A DNA stretch of 64,000 nt. Source: Microbacterium invictum. GTDB lineage: Bacteria > Actinomycetota > Actinomycetes > Actinomycetales > Microbacteriaceae. Below are positions 12,067 through 21,721 of this stretch, piece after piece (positions within the stretch are counted from its first letter, which is position 1; every line of letters starts with the position of its first letter). The position numbers and the translations under genes are program-made. The DNA lies in the NCBI RefSeq assembly GCF_034421375.1, contig NZ_CP139779.1:806001-870000 (forward strand). Direction: 5' to 3'. Under the pieces are notes generated by a model, which worked only from the letters and a program-made list of their open reading frames with translations, searched no databases and was not told where the DNA came from.

Positions 12067-13062
12067 ATGTCCGCAGAGAACCCCACCCCGTCCGGCGAGA
12101 GCGACCTTCGCTCCGCCCTCACCGCGCAGAAGAAGAAGCGCCGCACCGCCGCCATCGCTGTCGGCGCGGTCGCCGTCGTCGGCCTCGTCGCCGGCGCCGT
12201 CGCCATCGTGGCGAACCTCGGCAGCGCCGACCCCGCCGCCAGTGCCGCCGAGGCCTCCACCGCGCCGGAGGAGCTCAGCGTCACCATCGCCACGGCCGAG
12301 GACAGTGTGTTCCAGGACACCATCGCCGAGGTGGCGGCCGAGAAGGGCCTCGATGTCGAGTGGCTGAACGTCGACGACTGGGTGCTCCCCAACACCGAGC
12401 TCGTGGCCGGCACCGTAGACGCCAACGCGTTCCAGCACATCCTCTACCTCAGTGCGTTCAACACCGAGAACGACGCCGACATTACCCCGGTGTTCTCGAC
12501 CGTCATCACCCAGTGGGGCATCTTCTCGGCGACCCTCGACGACGTCGACGCCCTGCAGGACGGCGCGCGGATCGGCATCCCGGATGACCCGTCGAACGGC
12601 GGCCGCGCCCTCAACATCCTCGAGTCCGCCGGGCTCATCGAGCTCTCCGAAGACGCCGGTGACTTCCCGACCGTCGACGACATCGACACCAACGACCGCA
12701 ATCTGCAGTTCGTTCCGCTTCCCGCCCGCGACATCCCGCTCCAATTCGAAGACCCGAGCCTCTCGGCCGTGATCGTCGGCACCTCGTACTTCGACCCGTC
12801 TCAGGGAATCGGCGCCGACGACGCGCTGTTCCTCGACGACTCGCTCGACGAGAAGAACCTGCCGTACGTCAATGTGGTCGCCACTCGAGCGAACGACGTC
12901 GACAACCCCGCGTGGGAGATCCTCGAGGAGGCCTACGCCGACCCTCGTGTGGCCGAGGCGCTGGAGGAGGAGTACTTCGGGAACACCGTGCTGGTCGACG
13001 TCGACATCGACGACCTCCGCGCCAAGCTCGCCGATCTGGAAGCCGCGGCCGCGCAGGGCTGA
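12067..13062 (+). CDS. metQ: MetQ/NlpA-family substrate-binding protein with membrane anchor
   Basis: A 331-residue NlpA-family binding protein. After a charged, Lys-rich N-terminus there is one TM segment (about 36-57, 'AIAVGAVAVVGLVAGAVAIV'), then the binding domain starting 'LSVTIATAEDSVFQDTIAEVA'. No lipobox cysteine is present, whereas most Gram-positive MetQ proteins are lipoproteins; here an uncleaved or cleaved signal-anchor must hold it. AGGAG lies 7 nt before the ATG. First gene of a tight operon with metN, metI and three flavin enzymes, so the ligand may be an organosulfur compound other than methionine (inference). Confidence 0.85.
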   Translation: MSAENPTPSGESDLRSALTAQKKKRRTAAIAVGAVAVVGLVAGAVAIVANLGSADPAASAAEASTAPEELSVTIATAEDSVFQDTIAEVAAEKGLDVEWLNVDDWVLPNTELVAGTVDANAFQHILYLSAFNTENDADITPVFSTVITQWGIFSATLDDVDALQDGARIGIPDDPSNGGRALNILESAGLIELSEDAGDFPTVDDIDTNDRNLQFVPLPARDIPLQFEDPSLSAVIVGTSYFDPSQGIGADDALFLDDSLDEKNLPYVNVVATRANDVDNPAWEILEEAYADPRVAEALEEEYFGNTVLVDVDIDDLRAKLADLEAAAAQG

Positions 13063-13092
13063 GCCCCGGCGGTGCGCAGAGAGGATACGGAC

Positions 13093-14145
13093 ATGACGAC
13101 CGCCATCTCTTTCGAGGACGTGTCGAAGACCTTCACCGTCCGCGGCCGCCGGGTCGACGCGCTCCGCTCGGTCGACCTCACCGTCGAGCGGGGCGAGATC
13201 TTCGGGATCGTCGGATACTCCGGCGCCGGCAAGTCGACCCTCCTGCGCACCGTCAACGCCCTGGAGCGTCCGACCTCCGGACGCGTCGTCGTCGACGGCG
13301 TGGAGATCTCCTCCCTCGCCGGGCGGGAGCTTTACGCCGCACGCCGGGGCATCGGCATGATCTTTCAGCAGTTCAATCTGCTGCGCTCGCGCACCGTGTT
13401 CAAGAACATCGCCTACCCCCTGAAGCTCGCCGGGTGGACGGCCGAGCAGATCATCGACCGCGTCGAGGAGCTGCTGGACTTCGTCGGCCTCGCCGACAAG
13501 GCCCTCGCCTACCCCTCGCAGCTGTCCGGTGGGCAGAAGCAGCGCGTGGGCATCGCCCGCGCGCTCGCGACGCGCCCCGACATCCTCATCTCCGACGAAT
13601 CCACGAGCGCCCTCGACCCCCAGACGACGGGTGAGGTGCTCGACCTCCTCACCCGCATCCACCGGGAGCAGGGAGTGACCATCGTGCTCGTCACCCACGA
13701 GGTCGACGTCGTTCGTGAGATCGCCCACCGCGTCGCCGTCATGGACAGCGGCCGGGTCGTGGAGACCGGGAGCGTCTACGACGTCTTCTCCGCCCCCCAG
13801 AACCCGACCTCTCGGCGATTCGTCTCGTCGGTGCTCCGCCACGTCCCCTCTGCCGAGACGCTGGACCGATTGCGTGCGCGTCACCCTGGGCGCCTGGTGC
13901 AGGTGCGGATCGCCGATCACGACGGCGCGGGGACGGTGCTCTCGAGGATCGCGCGCGACCACGGCGTGGACGCGAACGTGATCTACGGCGGCGTGGACGA
14001 GTTGCAGGGACGCGCCTTCGGCACACTCACGGTCGAGCTGGTGGGTCATCCGTCCGACATCGACGACGCCCTCGACGACCTCCGGGCGGTCACCACCGTG
14101 TCGGACCTGGCCGACACCCGAGCTGCGGAGGCCGCGCATGCGTGA
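13093..14145 (+). CDS. metN: Methionine-type ABC transporter ATP-binding protein
   Basis: A 350-residue ATPase: Walker A 'GYSGAGKSTLLR' (about 41-52), Q-loop 'IFQQFNLLRSRTVFKNIAYPLKLAG', signature 'QLSGGQKQRVGIARAL', Walker B 'ILISDESTSALDPQTT'. Residues from about 265 to the end form a NIL regulatory domain, the methionine-sensing module of MetN. The Walker B acidic residue is followed by Ser where Ala or Pro is common. GAGG lies 8 nt before the ATG at 13093. metI starts 8 nt before the end of this gene. Confidence 0.93.
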   Translation: MTTAISFEDVSKTFTVRGRRVDALRSVDLTVERGEIFGIVGYSGAGKSTLLRTVNALERPTSGRVVVDGVEISSLAGRELYAARRGIGMIFQQFNLLRSRTVFKNIAYPLKLAGWTAEQIIDRVEELLDFVGLADKALAYPSQLSGGQKQRVGIARALATRPDILISDESTSALDPQTTGEVLDLLTRIHREQGVTIVLVTHEVDVVREIAHRVAVMDSGRVVETGSVYDVFSAPQNPTSRRFVSSVLRHVPSAETLDRLRARHPGRLVQVRIADHDGAGTVLSRIARDHGVDANVIYGGVDELQGRAFGTLTVELVGHPSDIDDALDDLRAVTTVSDLADTRAAEAAHA

Positions 14146-14800
14146 GTTCGACCTCGAGGCATTCTTGCCCCGCTTCTTCCAGGCGCTCGCCGAGACGGGA
14201 CTCATGGTCTCGGTGGCCTTCCTGGGTGCGGCCGTCATCGGCATCCTGATGGGCCTGCTGCTCTACGCCTCGAGGCCCGGGAATCTGCTCGAGAACCGGG
14301 TGATCTTCGGGGTGCTGAACGTCGTGATCAACGTCATCCGGCCGATCCCCTTCCTCATCGTCGCCATCGCGCTCATCCCGCTGACCCGGTTCGTGTTCGG
14401 CACCGGCATCGGCCCGCTTCCCGCGACCCTCCCGCTCGTCCTCGTCGCGAGCGTCGCGATCGCCCGCGTCGCCGAGTCGAATCTCGTCGCCGTCGACCCG
14501 GGATCGATCGAGGCGGGGGCGGCGATGGGTGCGAGCCCCGCCCGGGTGCTCTTCACGATCGTGGTCCCCGAGGCGCTGGGGCCGCTCACGCTCGGGCTCA
14601 CCTACATCCTCGTTGCGCTCGTCGATGCGACGGCCGTGGCCGGCGTCGTCGGAGGCGGGGGACTCGGCGACCTTGCGCTGAAGTTCGGGTACGCGCGGTT
14701 CGACTGGATCACCGTGCTGATCGTCGTCGTCACCCTCATCGTCCTGGTCCAGCTCGCCCAGCTGATCGGCAACGCCGTCGCGAAGCGGGTGCTGCATTGA
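14138..14800 (+). CDS. metI: Methionine-type ABC transporter permease
   Basis: A 220-residue MetI permease with five TM helices, normal length. 'IRPIPFLIVAIALIPLTRFVFG' near 68-90, the EAA loop 'SIEAGAAMGASPARVLFTIVVPEALGPL' near 128-150 and 'VDATAVAGVVGGGGLGDLALKFGY' near 167-190 are all diagnostic for MetI. The start overlaps metN by 8 nt and the stop overlaps the next gene's TTG start (TTGA), so the whole operon is translationally linked. Confidence 0.93.
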   Translation: MREFDLEAFLPRFFQALAETGLMVSVAFLGAAVIGILMGLLLYASRPGNLLENRVIFGVLNVVINVIRPIPFLIVAIALIPLTRFVFGTGIGPLPATLPLVLVASVAIARVAESNLVAVDPGSIEAGAAMGASPARVLFTIVVPEALGPLTLGLTYILVALVDATAVAGVVGGGGLGDLALKFGYARFDWITVLIVVVTLIVLVQLAQLIGNAVAKRVLH

Positions 14801-15999
14801 GCGCCGTCGACGCGCGTACGATTCCGGGCGCTCGAGCTCAGGAGGAGCCGAGGGATGACCGCTTCGCGGCCTTCCTGGACCGGGTGGCCGTCGGCGCGGT
14901 CGACCGCGAGCGCGACCGCCGGCTGCTCTTCGACGAGGTCGCCGAGCTGCGCGGACTCGGGTTCGGTGCGCTGCGTGTGCCCGCCGCCCACGGGGGAGAA
15001 GACCGCGCCTTCGCGGAGGTCATCGACCGCGTCATCCGCCTGTCTGCCGCCGACGCGAGCCTCGGGCACCTGTGGCGCGGCCACATCGCCTTCGTGGAGG
15101 ACCTCCGTGCGCAGGGCGGGGGAGCGGATGACCGGTGGTGGCGACGCATCCTCGACGGCGACCTGATCGGCAACGCCCAGTCCGAGCGCCAGAGCACCGC
15201 GCGGCTGGAGACCCGCATCGACCGGGACGGCGACGAGCTGCTGCTCACGGGCACGAAGTACTACACGACCGGCAGCATCTACGCCGACTGGATCCACCTC
15301 GCCGCGCTCGACGGCGGCGAGCGCGTGGCGGTCACCGTGGCGGCGGCGCACCCGGGCGTTCGACCCGTCGACGACTGGGACGGCTTCGGCCAGCTGCTGA
15401 CCGGCAGCGGCACGACCACCTTCGAACGCGTCCCCGTCGATCCGCGCGACGTGGTGCCCTCGATCGAGGACGAGCGCCGGTGGGCGGCGCTCGGGAGCGT
15501 CTTCCAGCTCACCCTGCTGGCCGTGATCGCCGGCATCGCCCAGCGCGCGCTCGACGACACCGTCGCGTTCGTCCGGCCGAGGCGGCGGACCTTCGGCTTC
15601 GCCGGTGAGACGCTGCCCGCCGACGACCCCCTCGTCCAGCTCGTCGTCGGCGAGGTCAGCGCGGCGGCCGCCGCCTCCAGACGCCTCGTGCTCTCGGTCG
15701 CCGTCGAGCTCGGCGACGCCCTCGAGGATCGGGGAGCCGGCAGTGCCGAGCGGCTCCGCGCGCTCCAGCTCGAGGTGTACCGGCTGCAGGAGGTCGTCCC
15801 CCGGCTGATCCTCGACGCCGCGACGCGTCTGTTCGAGGTCGGCGGGGCGTCCGCCGTGAGCGTCAGCACCGCCCTCGACCGTCATTGGCGGAACGTCCGC
15901 ACCATCGCCTCGCACAATCCCGTCGTCCAGCGCACGCGCGCGATCGGGCAGTGGGAGCTGCGGGGGACGCTCCCCGCATGGAAGGCCCCGGGTGCATGA
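14797..15999 (+). CDS. Acyl-CoA dehydrogenase-fold flavin monooxygenase (SfnB/DszC-like), copy 1
   Basis: A 400-residue acyl-CoA-dehydrogenase-like flavoprotein. The text 'GNAQSERQSTARLETRIDRD', 'LTGTKYYTTGSIYADWIHLAAL' and 'DWDGFGQLLTGSGTTTFERV' is typical of the SfnB/DszC/TdsC group, which uses reduced FMN for sulfur-compound oxidation rather than acyl-CoA dehydrogenation. 'ALDRHWRNVRTIASHNP' near the C-terminus is another family mark. The start is a TTG overlapping the metI stop; no better upstream signal exists, but a later GTG near 14884 cannot be excluded. No flavin reductase gene is in the operon, so reduced flavin must come from elsewhere. Confidence 0.82.
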   Translation: MSAVDARTIPGARAQEEPRDDRFAAFLDRVAVGAVDRERDRRLLFDEVAELRGLGFGALRVPAAHGGEDRAFAEVIDRVIRLSAADASLGHLWRGHIAFVEDLRAQGGGADDRWWRRILDGDLIGNAQSERQSTARLETRIDRDGDELLLTGTKYYTTGSIYADWIHLAALDGGERVAVTVAAAHPGVRPVDDWDGFGQLLTGSGTTTFERVPVDPRDVVPSIEDERRWAALGSVFQLTLLAVIAGIAQRALDDTVAFVRPRRRTFGFAGETLPADDPLVQLVVGEVSAAAAASRRLVLSVAVELGDALEDRGAGSAERLRALQLEVYRLQEVVPRLILDAATRLFEVGGASAVSVSTALDRHWRNVRTIASHNPVVQRTRAIGQWELRGTLPAWKAPGA

Positions 16000-17252
16000 C
16001 GATTCCGTCTCCGCTGACGGCTGACGACGTCGGCCGGCGCGCGAGCACCGCGGAGCTGGTCGAGCGTTACCGAGCGGTGTTCGACGAGATCGGCACCGGA
16101 GCCGTCGTGCGCGAGCACGAGCGGCGCCTGCCGTTCGCCGAGGTGGAGCTCCTGCGGGCGTCCGGCTTCACGCGGGTCACGCTGCCGCGCGAACTCGGGG
16201 GAGACGGGGCCGACCACCATGCCCTCTTCGAGCTGCTCACCGAGCTCGCCCGACGCGACCCGAACCTCGCTCAGCTCCTTCGCTCCCACTTCGCCTTCGT
16301 CGACCGCACCCTGCACGCGGAACCGTCCACCACCGCGCGCGTGCGTCTCGCCCGGATCGCCGAGGGCGCGATCCACGGCAATGCGACCTTCGAACGGGGG
16401 CCTGCGGGGGTCGGCGCATACGCGACGACCCTTTCTCGCGATGAGCGGGGGCTGCGGCTGGACGGGCGGAAGTTCTACAGCACGGGCACCCTCTTCGCCG
16501 ACGTGGTGGGGGTCCTCGCCACGCCCGATCCCTCGACCGGGCTCGGGCCCGAACCGGTCAGCGTGCTCGTCGCGACCGATGCTCCCGGGCTCACGCGCGT
16601 CGATGACTGGGGTGGGTTCGGGCAGCGGATGACCGGCAGCGGGTCCACGGTCTTCGACGATGTCCGGGTCGCGGAGGGTGACGTCGTCGCACGTTCCGCC
16701 GCCCCCGGCCACGCCGGCGCTTTCGTGCAGCTCGTGCTGCTCGCCGCCCTGACCGGGATCGGTCGCGCCGTCGTCGATGATGCCGCCCGCTTCGTCCGGG
16801 AACGCACCCGCTCGTACTCCCATGCGAGCGCCGATCGACCTCGCCATGACCCGATCGTCCAGGAGGTCGTGGGTGATCTGTCCGCCCTTTCGTTCGCCGC
16901 CGACGCAGCGCTGAGTCGCGCGCTCGCCGCTCTGGCGCGTGCGGCGGAGTCATCGCATCCCTCCTCATCGTCGCCGCAGGGTGATGACCGGGCAGCCGCG
17001 ATCGCGGCCGCCGACCTCGCCACCGCCCAGGCGCAGCTCGTCATCGTCCCGAACGTGCTGAGAGCGGCGACCGACCTGTTCGAGGTGGGCGGCGCGAGCG
17101 CCCTCGGCGCGCAGCTCGCGCTCGACCGCCACTGGCGGAACGCCCGTGCGCTGGCATCCCACAACCCCGCGCGGTACAAGGCCCGCATCGTCGGCGACCA
17201 CCTCGTGAACTCCACCCCGATCGTCGCCTGGTGGACCAGCGGCGAAGCCTGA
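15996..17252 (+). CDS. Acyl-CoA dehydrogenase-fold flavin monooxygenase (SfnB/DszC-like), copy 2
   Basis: A 418-residue paralogue of the preceding gene. It shares 'GRKFYSTGTLFADVVGVLA', 'DDWGGFGQRMTGSGSTVFDDV' and 'ALDRHWRNARALASHNP'. A Ser/Pro-rich insert near residue 320 ('ESSHPSSSSPQGDD') breaks the C-terminal helical domain and is absent from copy 1. The ATG overlaps the previous stop as ATGA. Two such paralogues in tandem could act on successive oxidation steps or as a heteromer (inference). The order transporter, two DszC-like enzymes, one DszA-like enzyme suggests a stepwise C-S bond oxidation. Confidence 0.82.
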   Translation: MTIPSPLTADDVGRRASTAELVERYRAVFDEIGTGAVVREHERRLPFAEVELLRASGFTRVTLPRELGGDGADHHALFELLTELARRDPNLAQLLRSHFAFVDRTLHAEPSTTARVRLARIAEGAIHGNATFERGPAGVGAYATTLSRDERGLRLDGRKFYSTGTLFADVVGVLATPDPSTGLGPEPVSVLVATDAPGLTRVDDWGGFGQRMTGSGSTVFDDVRVAEGDVVARSAAPGHAGAFVQLVLLAALTGIGRAVVDDAARFVRERTRSYSHASADRPRHDPIVQEVVGDLSALSFAADAALSRALAALARAAESSHPSSSSPQGDDRAAAIAAADLATAQAQLVIVPNVLRAATDLFEVGGASALGAQLALDRHWRNARALASHNPARYKARIVGDHLVNSTPIVAWWTSGEA

Positions 17253-17269
17253 CCCGGAAGAATCCCCCT

Positions 17270-18685
17270 ATGACCTCACCGTCCCGCGAGAAGAAGCCGC
17301 TCATCCTGAATCTGTTCGAGATGAACACCGTCAGCCACATCACCCACGGGCTGTGGACGCTGCCAGACAACAACCGTCACCGTCACGGCGAGATCGGGTA
17401 CTGGACGGAGCTGGCCCAGATCCTCGAGGGCGGCGGATTCGACGGCGTGTTCCTCGCCGATGTCGTGGGCGCGTACGACACCTTTCGCGGCAGCCCCGAC
17501 ACCGCCGTGAAGGAGGGTCTGCAGATCCCCTCGCACGACCCGCTGCTGGTGATCCCGCTCATGGCCGCCGTGACCCGGCACCTCGCGTTCGGCGTCACCT
17601 TCTCCACCAGCTACGAGCCGCCCTTCTCCTTCGCGCGTCGGATGTCGACCCTCGATCACCTCACCGGCGGCCGCGTCGGCTGGAACATCGTCACGTCCTA
17701 CCTTCCGAACGCCGCACGCAACTTCGGCCTCGCCGACGAGATCCCGCACGACGAGCGCTACGAGATCGCCGATGAGTTCCTCGAGGTCGTGTACAAGCTG
17801 TGGGAGGGATCGTGGGATGACGACGCCGTCGTCGCCGATCGCGAGAACGGCGTGTTCGCCCGGCCCGAGATGGTGCGCTACATCGACCATGTCGGTGAGC
17901 ACTTCCGTGTGGCGGGACCCCACCTGGTCGAACCGTCGCCGCAGCGCACGCCCGTGCTGTATCAGGCGACGCAGTCGCCCGCGGGGATCGCGTTCGCGGG
18001 GCGGCACGCCGAGCTCGTCTTCACCGGCGGACGCACCGCGGAGGATTTCCGACGCCACGCCACCGACATGCGGGCGGCTGCCGTAGCGAGCGGCAGGGCG
18101 GGCGACGACGTGAAGTTCATCGTGCAGGCCGGGGTCGTGGTCGGTCGCACGGAGGAGGATGCCGCGGACAAGTGGCGCCGCTACCGGGAACGGCAGAGCC
18201 TCGATGGCATCCTGGCGCACGCCAGTCTGCCGCTCGATCTTCCGCGTCTTCCGCGGGAGCAGACGATCGCCGCGGCCCTCGCCGAGGCCGGGCTGCCGCC
18301 GGAGGCGATGGGCCCGATCGACGGGTCGGCGACGGTCGGTGCGGTGCTCGACCGGTTCGCCGCGCAGCGCGAGGGGCGCTTCTTCGTCGCGGGCACCCCC
18401 ACCGTCGTGGCCGACGAGGTCGAGCGCTGGCTCGACGAGGACGGCGTGGACGGGATCAACTTGCGCCAGTACCACTCGTTCGACACCGCGCGCGACTTCG
18501 CCGAGCTGGTGGTGCCGGAGCTGCGACGGCGCGGACGGATCCGGGAGCGCCCGGCGGAGCCGCAGACACTGCGGGAACGGCTCTTCGGCAGGGGCCCGCG
18601 CCTCGCCGCGCCGCACCCGGCGGCCGCCTACCGAGGGGCTGCCGGCGTGCAGACGAGCCGGGAGCCGCTGCGGTTCACGGTGTGA
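17270..18685 (+). CDS. NtaA/DmoA/DszA-family FMN-dependent monooxygenase
   Basis: A 471-residue bacterial luciferase-like monooxygenase. 'LNLFEMNTVSHITHGLW', 'GFDGVFLADVVGAYD', 'TFSTSYEPPFSFARRMSTLDHLTGGRVGWNIVTS' type text (split here across 90-150) and 'ALYQATQSPAGIAFAGRHAE' like text near 225 are hallmarks of the NtaA/SnaA/DszA/DmoA subfamily, which uses FMNH2 from a separate reductase to cleave C-S or C-N bonds. It is 17 nt downstream of the second SfnB-like gene. This subfamily uses FMN, not F420. Probably the last gene of the sulfur-scavenging operon. Confidence 0.86.
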   Translation: MTSPSREKKPLILNLFEMNTVSHITHGLWTLPDNNRHRHGEIGYWTELAQILEGGGFDGVFLADVVGAYDTFRGSPDTAVKEGLQIPSHDPLLVIPLMAAVTRHLAFGVTFSTSYEPPFSFARRMSTLDHLTGGRVGWNIVTSYLPNAARNFGLADEIPHDERYEIADEFLEVVYKLWEGSWDDDAVVADRENGVFARPEMVRYIDHVGEHFRVAGPHLVEPSPQRTPVLYQATQSPAGIAFAGRHAELVFTGGRTAEDFRRHATDMRAAAVASGRAGDDVKFIVQAGVVVGRTEEDAADKWRRYRERQSLDGILAHASLPLDLPRLPREQTIAAALAEAGLPPEAMGPIDGSATVGAVLDRFAAQREGRFFVAGTPTVVADEVERWLDEDGVDGINLRQYHSFDTARDFAELVVPELRRRGRIRERPAEPQTLRERLFGRGPRLAAPHPAAAYRGAAGVQTSREPLRFTV

Positions 18686-18710
18686 GGGTCTCCGACGCGT
18701 GAGGCGCGCT

Positions 18711-18730
18711 CCGTCCCTAGACCAGGACGG
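18711..18730 (+). terminator. Weak hairpin after the monooxygenase operon
   Basis: CCGTCC (18711-18716) and GGACGG (18725-18730) form a 6-bp stem with an 8-nt loop, 26 nt after the stop codon. No U-run follows. The remaining intergenic sequence up to 18930 holds the AT-rich promoter of the next operon. Confidence 0.35.
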
Positions 18731-18856
18731 GCGCGAAGCGTGCCGACGGCACCGCCCCGCTCCTCCGGGGGCCCGACCGGCTCCTCGACGGCATGCTCCC
18801 GTCATCGCGGCACCTTCGCCCTGAGGTGATACGAGAATTACGAATTGATTTTATGC

Positions 18857-18885
18857 TAGACAATCTGTAATGCGTGTTACATTAT
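18857..18885 (+). promoter_or_regulatory. Promoter with overlapping TGTAA-N6-TTACA operator
   Basis: TAGACA (18857-18862) and CATTAT (18880-18885), 17 nt apart, make a plausible sigma-70-type promoter in a locally AT-rich stretch. A perfect inverted repeat TGTAA-TGCGTG-TTACA (18866-18881) covers the spacer and -10 box, so a bound repressor would block initiation. RpiR-family HexR binds a similar TGTAAT-ATTACA palindrome, and an RpiR gene sits in this cluster. Confidence 0.6.
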
Positions 18886-18930
18886 GGACCGCGACGCTCG
18901 ATGACGAACGCTCCGCAGAAAGGTCCACCG

Positions 18931-19905
18931 ATGGCACACTTCCCCCGCACCCACCGCGCGATCCTCGCCGCCACCGCCCTCGCCGCGAGCGGCATCCTGC
19001 TCGCCGGCTGCGCCGCGGCCGCAGGCTCCGAGAGCGCGGACGACGCGTCCGCCGAGCCTGTCGAGATCGCCGGCGTCGAGATCGCCGTCGACGACGACGC
19101 GCGTGCCCTTCTTCCCGACGACATCACCCAGGCGGGACGGGTCACAGCCGCCACCGACGCCCCGTACGCCCCGTTCGAGATGTTCGTCGAGGAGGGCTCG
19201 GAAGAGCTCACCGGTGTCGACATCCTGCTCGGGCAGGCGATCGGCGGCAAGCTCGGCATCGACGTGGAGTTCGCCCAGCAGGGTTTCGACGGCATCATCC
19301 CCGCCCTTCAGGCCGGCAACTACGACCTCACCATCTCGGCCATGACCTCGAGTGTCGAGCGCATGGACGTGCTGACCTTCGTCGACTACTCGGCATCGGG
19401 CACCGGCATCCTCACGCGCGCCGGCAACCCCGACGACATCGAGACCTACCTCGACCTCTGCGGCAAGGATGTCGCAGTGCAGACCGCAACGAGCCAGGTG
19501 GACCTCGTCACCGGGGTCTGGCAGGCCGAATGCGAGGCCGAGGGGCTCGATCCGATCTCCCTCGCCGAGTTCCCGTCCGACTCCGACGCCCAGCTGGCGA
19601 TCACGGCCGGCAAGGCCGTCGCGTCCCTGCTGACCAAGCCCAGCGCCGGGTACGTCGCGAAGACGACCAACGACGGCGAGACGTTCATGGTGGTGGAGGA
19701 CCCCGCGGCCCCCAACGGCTACGACGCCACGCTGAACGGCATCGGCGTGCTCAAGGAGAACGAGCAGTTCGCCGAGGCCATCCAGGCGGCGCTGCAGAGC
19801 CTGATGGACGACGGCACCTACACCGCGATCCTCGCCGAGTTCGGCGTCGAGGGAATCGGCATCGAGACCGCGACCATCAACGCCGCCGCCGAGGCCGCGT
19901 CCTGA
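18931..19905 (+). CDS. Amino-acid-type ABC transporter binding lipoprotein (family 3)
   Basis: A 324-residue lipoprotein. The signal peptide ends in lipobox 'LLAGC' (Cys near 26). The mature part begins '[21 protein letters not shown]', the family 3 fold entry, then '[43 protein letters not shown]' type text (about 130-175). This family binds amino acids and small peptides or opines. I chose the ATG at 18931, which has AGAAAGG 8 nt upstream; an ATG at 18901 is a less likely alternative. It heads the transporter-peptidase operon. Confidence 0.9.
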   Translation: MAHFPRTHRAILAATALAASGILLAGCAAAAGSESADDASAEPVEIAGVEIAVDDDARALLPDDITQAGRVTAATDAPYAPFEMFVEEGSEELTGVDILLGQAIGGKLGIDVEFAQQGFDGIIPALQAGNYDLTISAMTSSVERMDVLTFVDYSASGTGILTRAGNPDDIETYLDLCGKDVAVQTATSQVDLVTGVWQAECEAEGLDPISLAEFPSDSDAQLAITAGKAVASLLTKPSAGYVAKTTNDGETFMVVEDPAAPNGYDATLNGIGVLKENEQFAEAIQAALQSLMDDGTYTAILAEFGVEGIGIETATINAAAEAAS

Positions 19906-19919
19906 TCGGGGGAGCAACC

Positions 19920-20882
19920 ATGGTCACCTCCCCGGCTCCGGTCGACAGTCCTCCGTCCCCTCCGGCCTCCCGCTCCGGCGAGCCCCCGCACCCCACGCCG
20001 GCCCCGATCACCGCGGTGCCCCTCCGCCACCCGGGTCGCTGGATCTCGGGCGCGATCGTGGGGATCCTCGCCGCCGCGCTCATCCTCGGATTCGCACAGA
20101 ATCCCAACCTCGACTGGCCCACGGTGGGGGAGTACCTCTTCGCCCCCCTCACCCTCCAGGGGCTCGCGACGACGATCTTCCTCACCGTCGCCGCCATGGT
20201 CATCGGCCTCGGGGGCGGAATCATCGTGGCGATCATGCGGCTCTCGCCCAACCCCGTCCTCCGCGTGGTCGCGGGGCTGTTCGTGTGGGTGTTCCGCGGC
20301 ACCCCGGTGCTGCTCCAGCTCATCTTCTGGGGCTTCATCGGCGCCTTCCTCCCGAAGGTCGTCATCGGCATCCCGTTCACGAGCGTGGAGTTCTGGTCGG
20401 TCGAGACGAGCGACCTCATCCCGGCGACGGTCGCCGCGCTCCTCGCGCTCGGCCTGAACGAGATGGCCTACGCCTCCGAGATCGTCCGTGCCGGCATCCA
20501 ATCGGTCGACCACGGGCAGACCGAAGCCGCCCACTCCCTCGGGATGACCCCGGGTCGCACCATGCGCCGGATCGTCCTGCCCCAGGCCATGCGGGTGATC
20601 GTGCCGCCCATGGGCAACGAGGTCATCACCATGCTGAAGACCACGGCGCTGGTGTCGGTCATCGCCGGGCGCGACCTCATGTCGAACCTCCAGGCCGCGT
20701 ACGCCCAGAACTTCAAGATCATCCCGCTCCTCATCGTCGCGGCGATCTGGTACCTGGCCCTGACCAGCATCCTGGCCATCCCCCAGGCATGGCTCGAGCG
20801 ACGCTACGGACGCGGCGTCGCCGGCGCCCGCGAGAGCAGCACCCTCCGACTCCTCCGCACCTGGAAGGGCGGCGCGAAATGA
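19920..20882 (+). CDS. Amino-acid-type ABC transporter permease (HisM/ArtQ class)
   Basis: A 320-residue permease with a Pro-rich cytoplasmic N-terminus (about 45 residues) and five to six TM helices. '[15 protein letters not shown]' near 120, '[27 protein letters not shown]' (the EAA loop, about 182-208) and '[16 protein letters not shown]' are diagnostic of the polar amino acid class. GGGGGAG sits 6 nt before the ATG. Only one permease gene is present, so the channel is probably a homodimer. The stop overlaps the ATPase start (ATGA). Confidence 0.9.
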   Translation: MVTSPAPVDSPPSPPASRSGEPPHPTPAPITAVPLRHPGRWISGAIVGILAAALILGFAQNPNLDWPTVGEYLFAPLTLQGLATTIFLTVAAMVIGLGGGIIVAIMRLSPNPVLRVVAGLFVWVFRGTPVLLQLIFWGFIGAFLPKVVIGIPFTSVEFWSVETSDLIPATVAALLALGLNEMAYASEIVRAGIQSVDHGQTEAAHSLGMTPGRTMRRIVLPQAMRVIVPPMGNEVITMLKTTALVSVIAGRDLMSNLQAAYAQNFKIIPLLIVAAIWYLALTSILAIPQAWLERRYGRGVAGARESSTLRLLRTWKGGAK

Positions 20883-21721
20883 CCTCCCCTGCGACCTCCG
20901 CCGCGCGTGAAGCGACCGCTCCCGCGGCATCCGCCCCCGGGGCCACCCACCCGCACACCGACACCGCGATCATCGACGCCCGCGACGTGCACAAGCGCTT
21001 CGGGTCGCTCGAGGTGCTCAAGGGCATCACCCTCCAGGTCGAGCGCGGCCAGGTCGCCTGTCTTCTCGGCCCCTCGGGCTCGGGCAAGTCGACCTTCCTC
21101 CGCTGCATCAACCACCTCGAGAAGATCGACGCGGGGCTCATCCGCGTCGCGGGACGCACGGTGGGCTACGCCGAACGCGGCGGCAAACTCTACGAGCTGA
21201 AGGAGAAGGATGTCGCGCGACAGCGTCGCGGCGTCGGCATGGTCTTCCAGCGGTTCAATCTCTTCCCCCACATGACCGCGCTCGAGAACATCGTCGAGGC
21301 GCCCACGCAGGTGCGCGGGCAATCGCGCGCCCAGGCGAGGGAGCGCGCCCACGAGCTGCTGGACCGGGTCGGCCTCGCAGACAAGGCCGGTGCGTACCCG
21401 AGCGCCCTCTCGGGGGGTCAGCAGCAGCGGATCGCGATCGCCCGCGCCCTCGCGATGGACCCCGAGGTGATGCTCTTCGACGAGCCGACGTCGGCGCTGG
21501 ACCCCGAGCTCGTCGGCGACGTGCTCGACGTCATGCGCGACCTGGCTGCGTCGGGCATGACCATGATCGTCGTGACGCACGAGATCGGCTTCGCGCGAGA
21601 GGTCGGCGACGTGGCGGTGTTCATGGACGGCGGCGTCGCCGTCGAGCAGGGCGATCCCGCCCAGGTGCTCATCGACCCGCAGGAGGCGCGGACTCGGTCG
21701 TTCCTGGCGAAGGTCCTCTAG
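20879..21721 (+). CDS. Amino-acid-type ABC transporter ATP-binding protein
   Basis: A 280-residue ATPase of the GlnQ/HisP class. An Ala/Pro/Thr-rich N-terminal tail of about 38 residues precedes '[18 protein letters not shown]'. Walker A '[12 protein letters not shown]', Q-loop '[17 protein letters not shown]', signature '[15 protein letters not shown]', Walker B '[15 protein letters not shown]' and '[11 protein letters not shown]' at the end are all standard. The ATG overlaps the permease stop; the next gene's GTG begins directly after this stop codon. Confidence 0.92.
   Translation: MTSPATSAAREATAPAASAPGATHPHTDTAIIDARDVHKRFGSLEVLKGITLQVERGQVACLLGPSGSGKSTFLRCINHLEKIDAGLIRVAGRTVGYAERGGKLYELKEKDVARQRRGVGMVFQRFNLFPHMTALENIVEAPTQVRGQSRAQARERAHELLDRVGLADKAGAYPSALSGGQQQRIAIARALAMDPEVMLFDEPTSALDPELVGDVLDVMRDLAASGMTMIVVTHEIGFAREVGDVAVFMDGGVAVEQGDPAQVLIDPQEARTRSFLAKVL

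Noticed and set aside
18870..18930. An ATG at 18870 that would extend an open frame into the permease gene
   Set aside because: It lies inside the promoter/operator dyad and the frame runs antiparallel in phase through the binding-protein gene; the permease start at 19920 has its own ribosome site.
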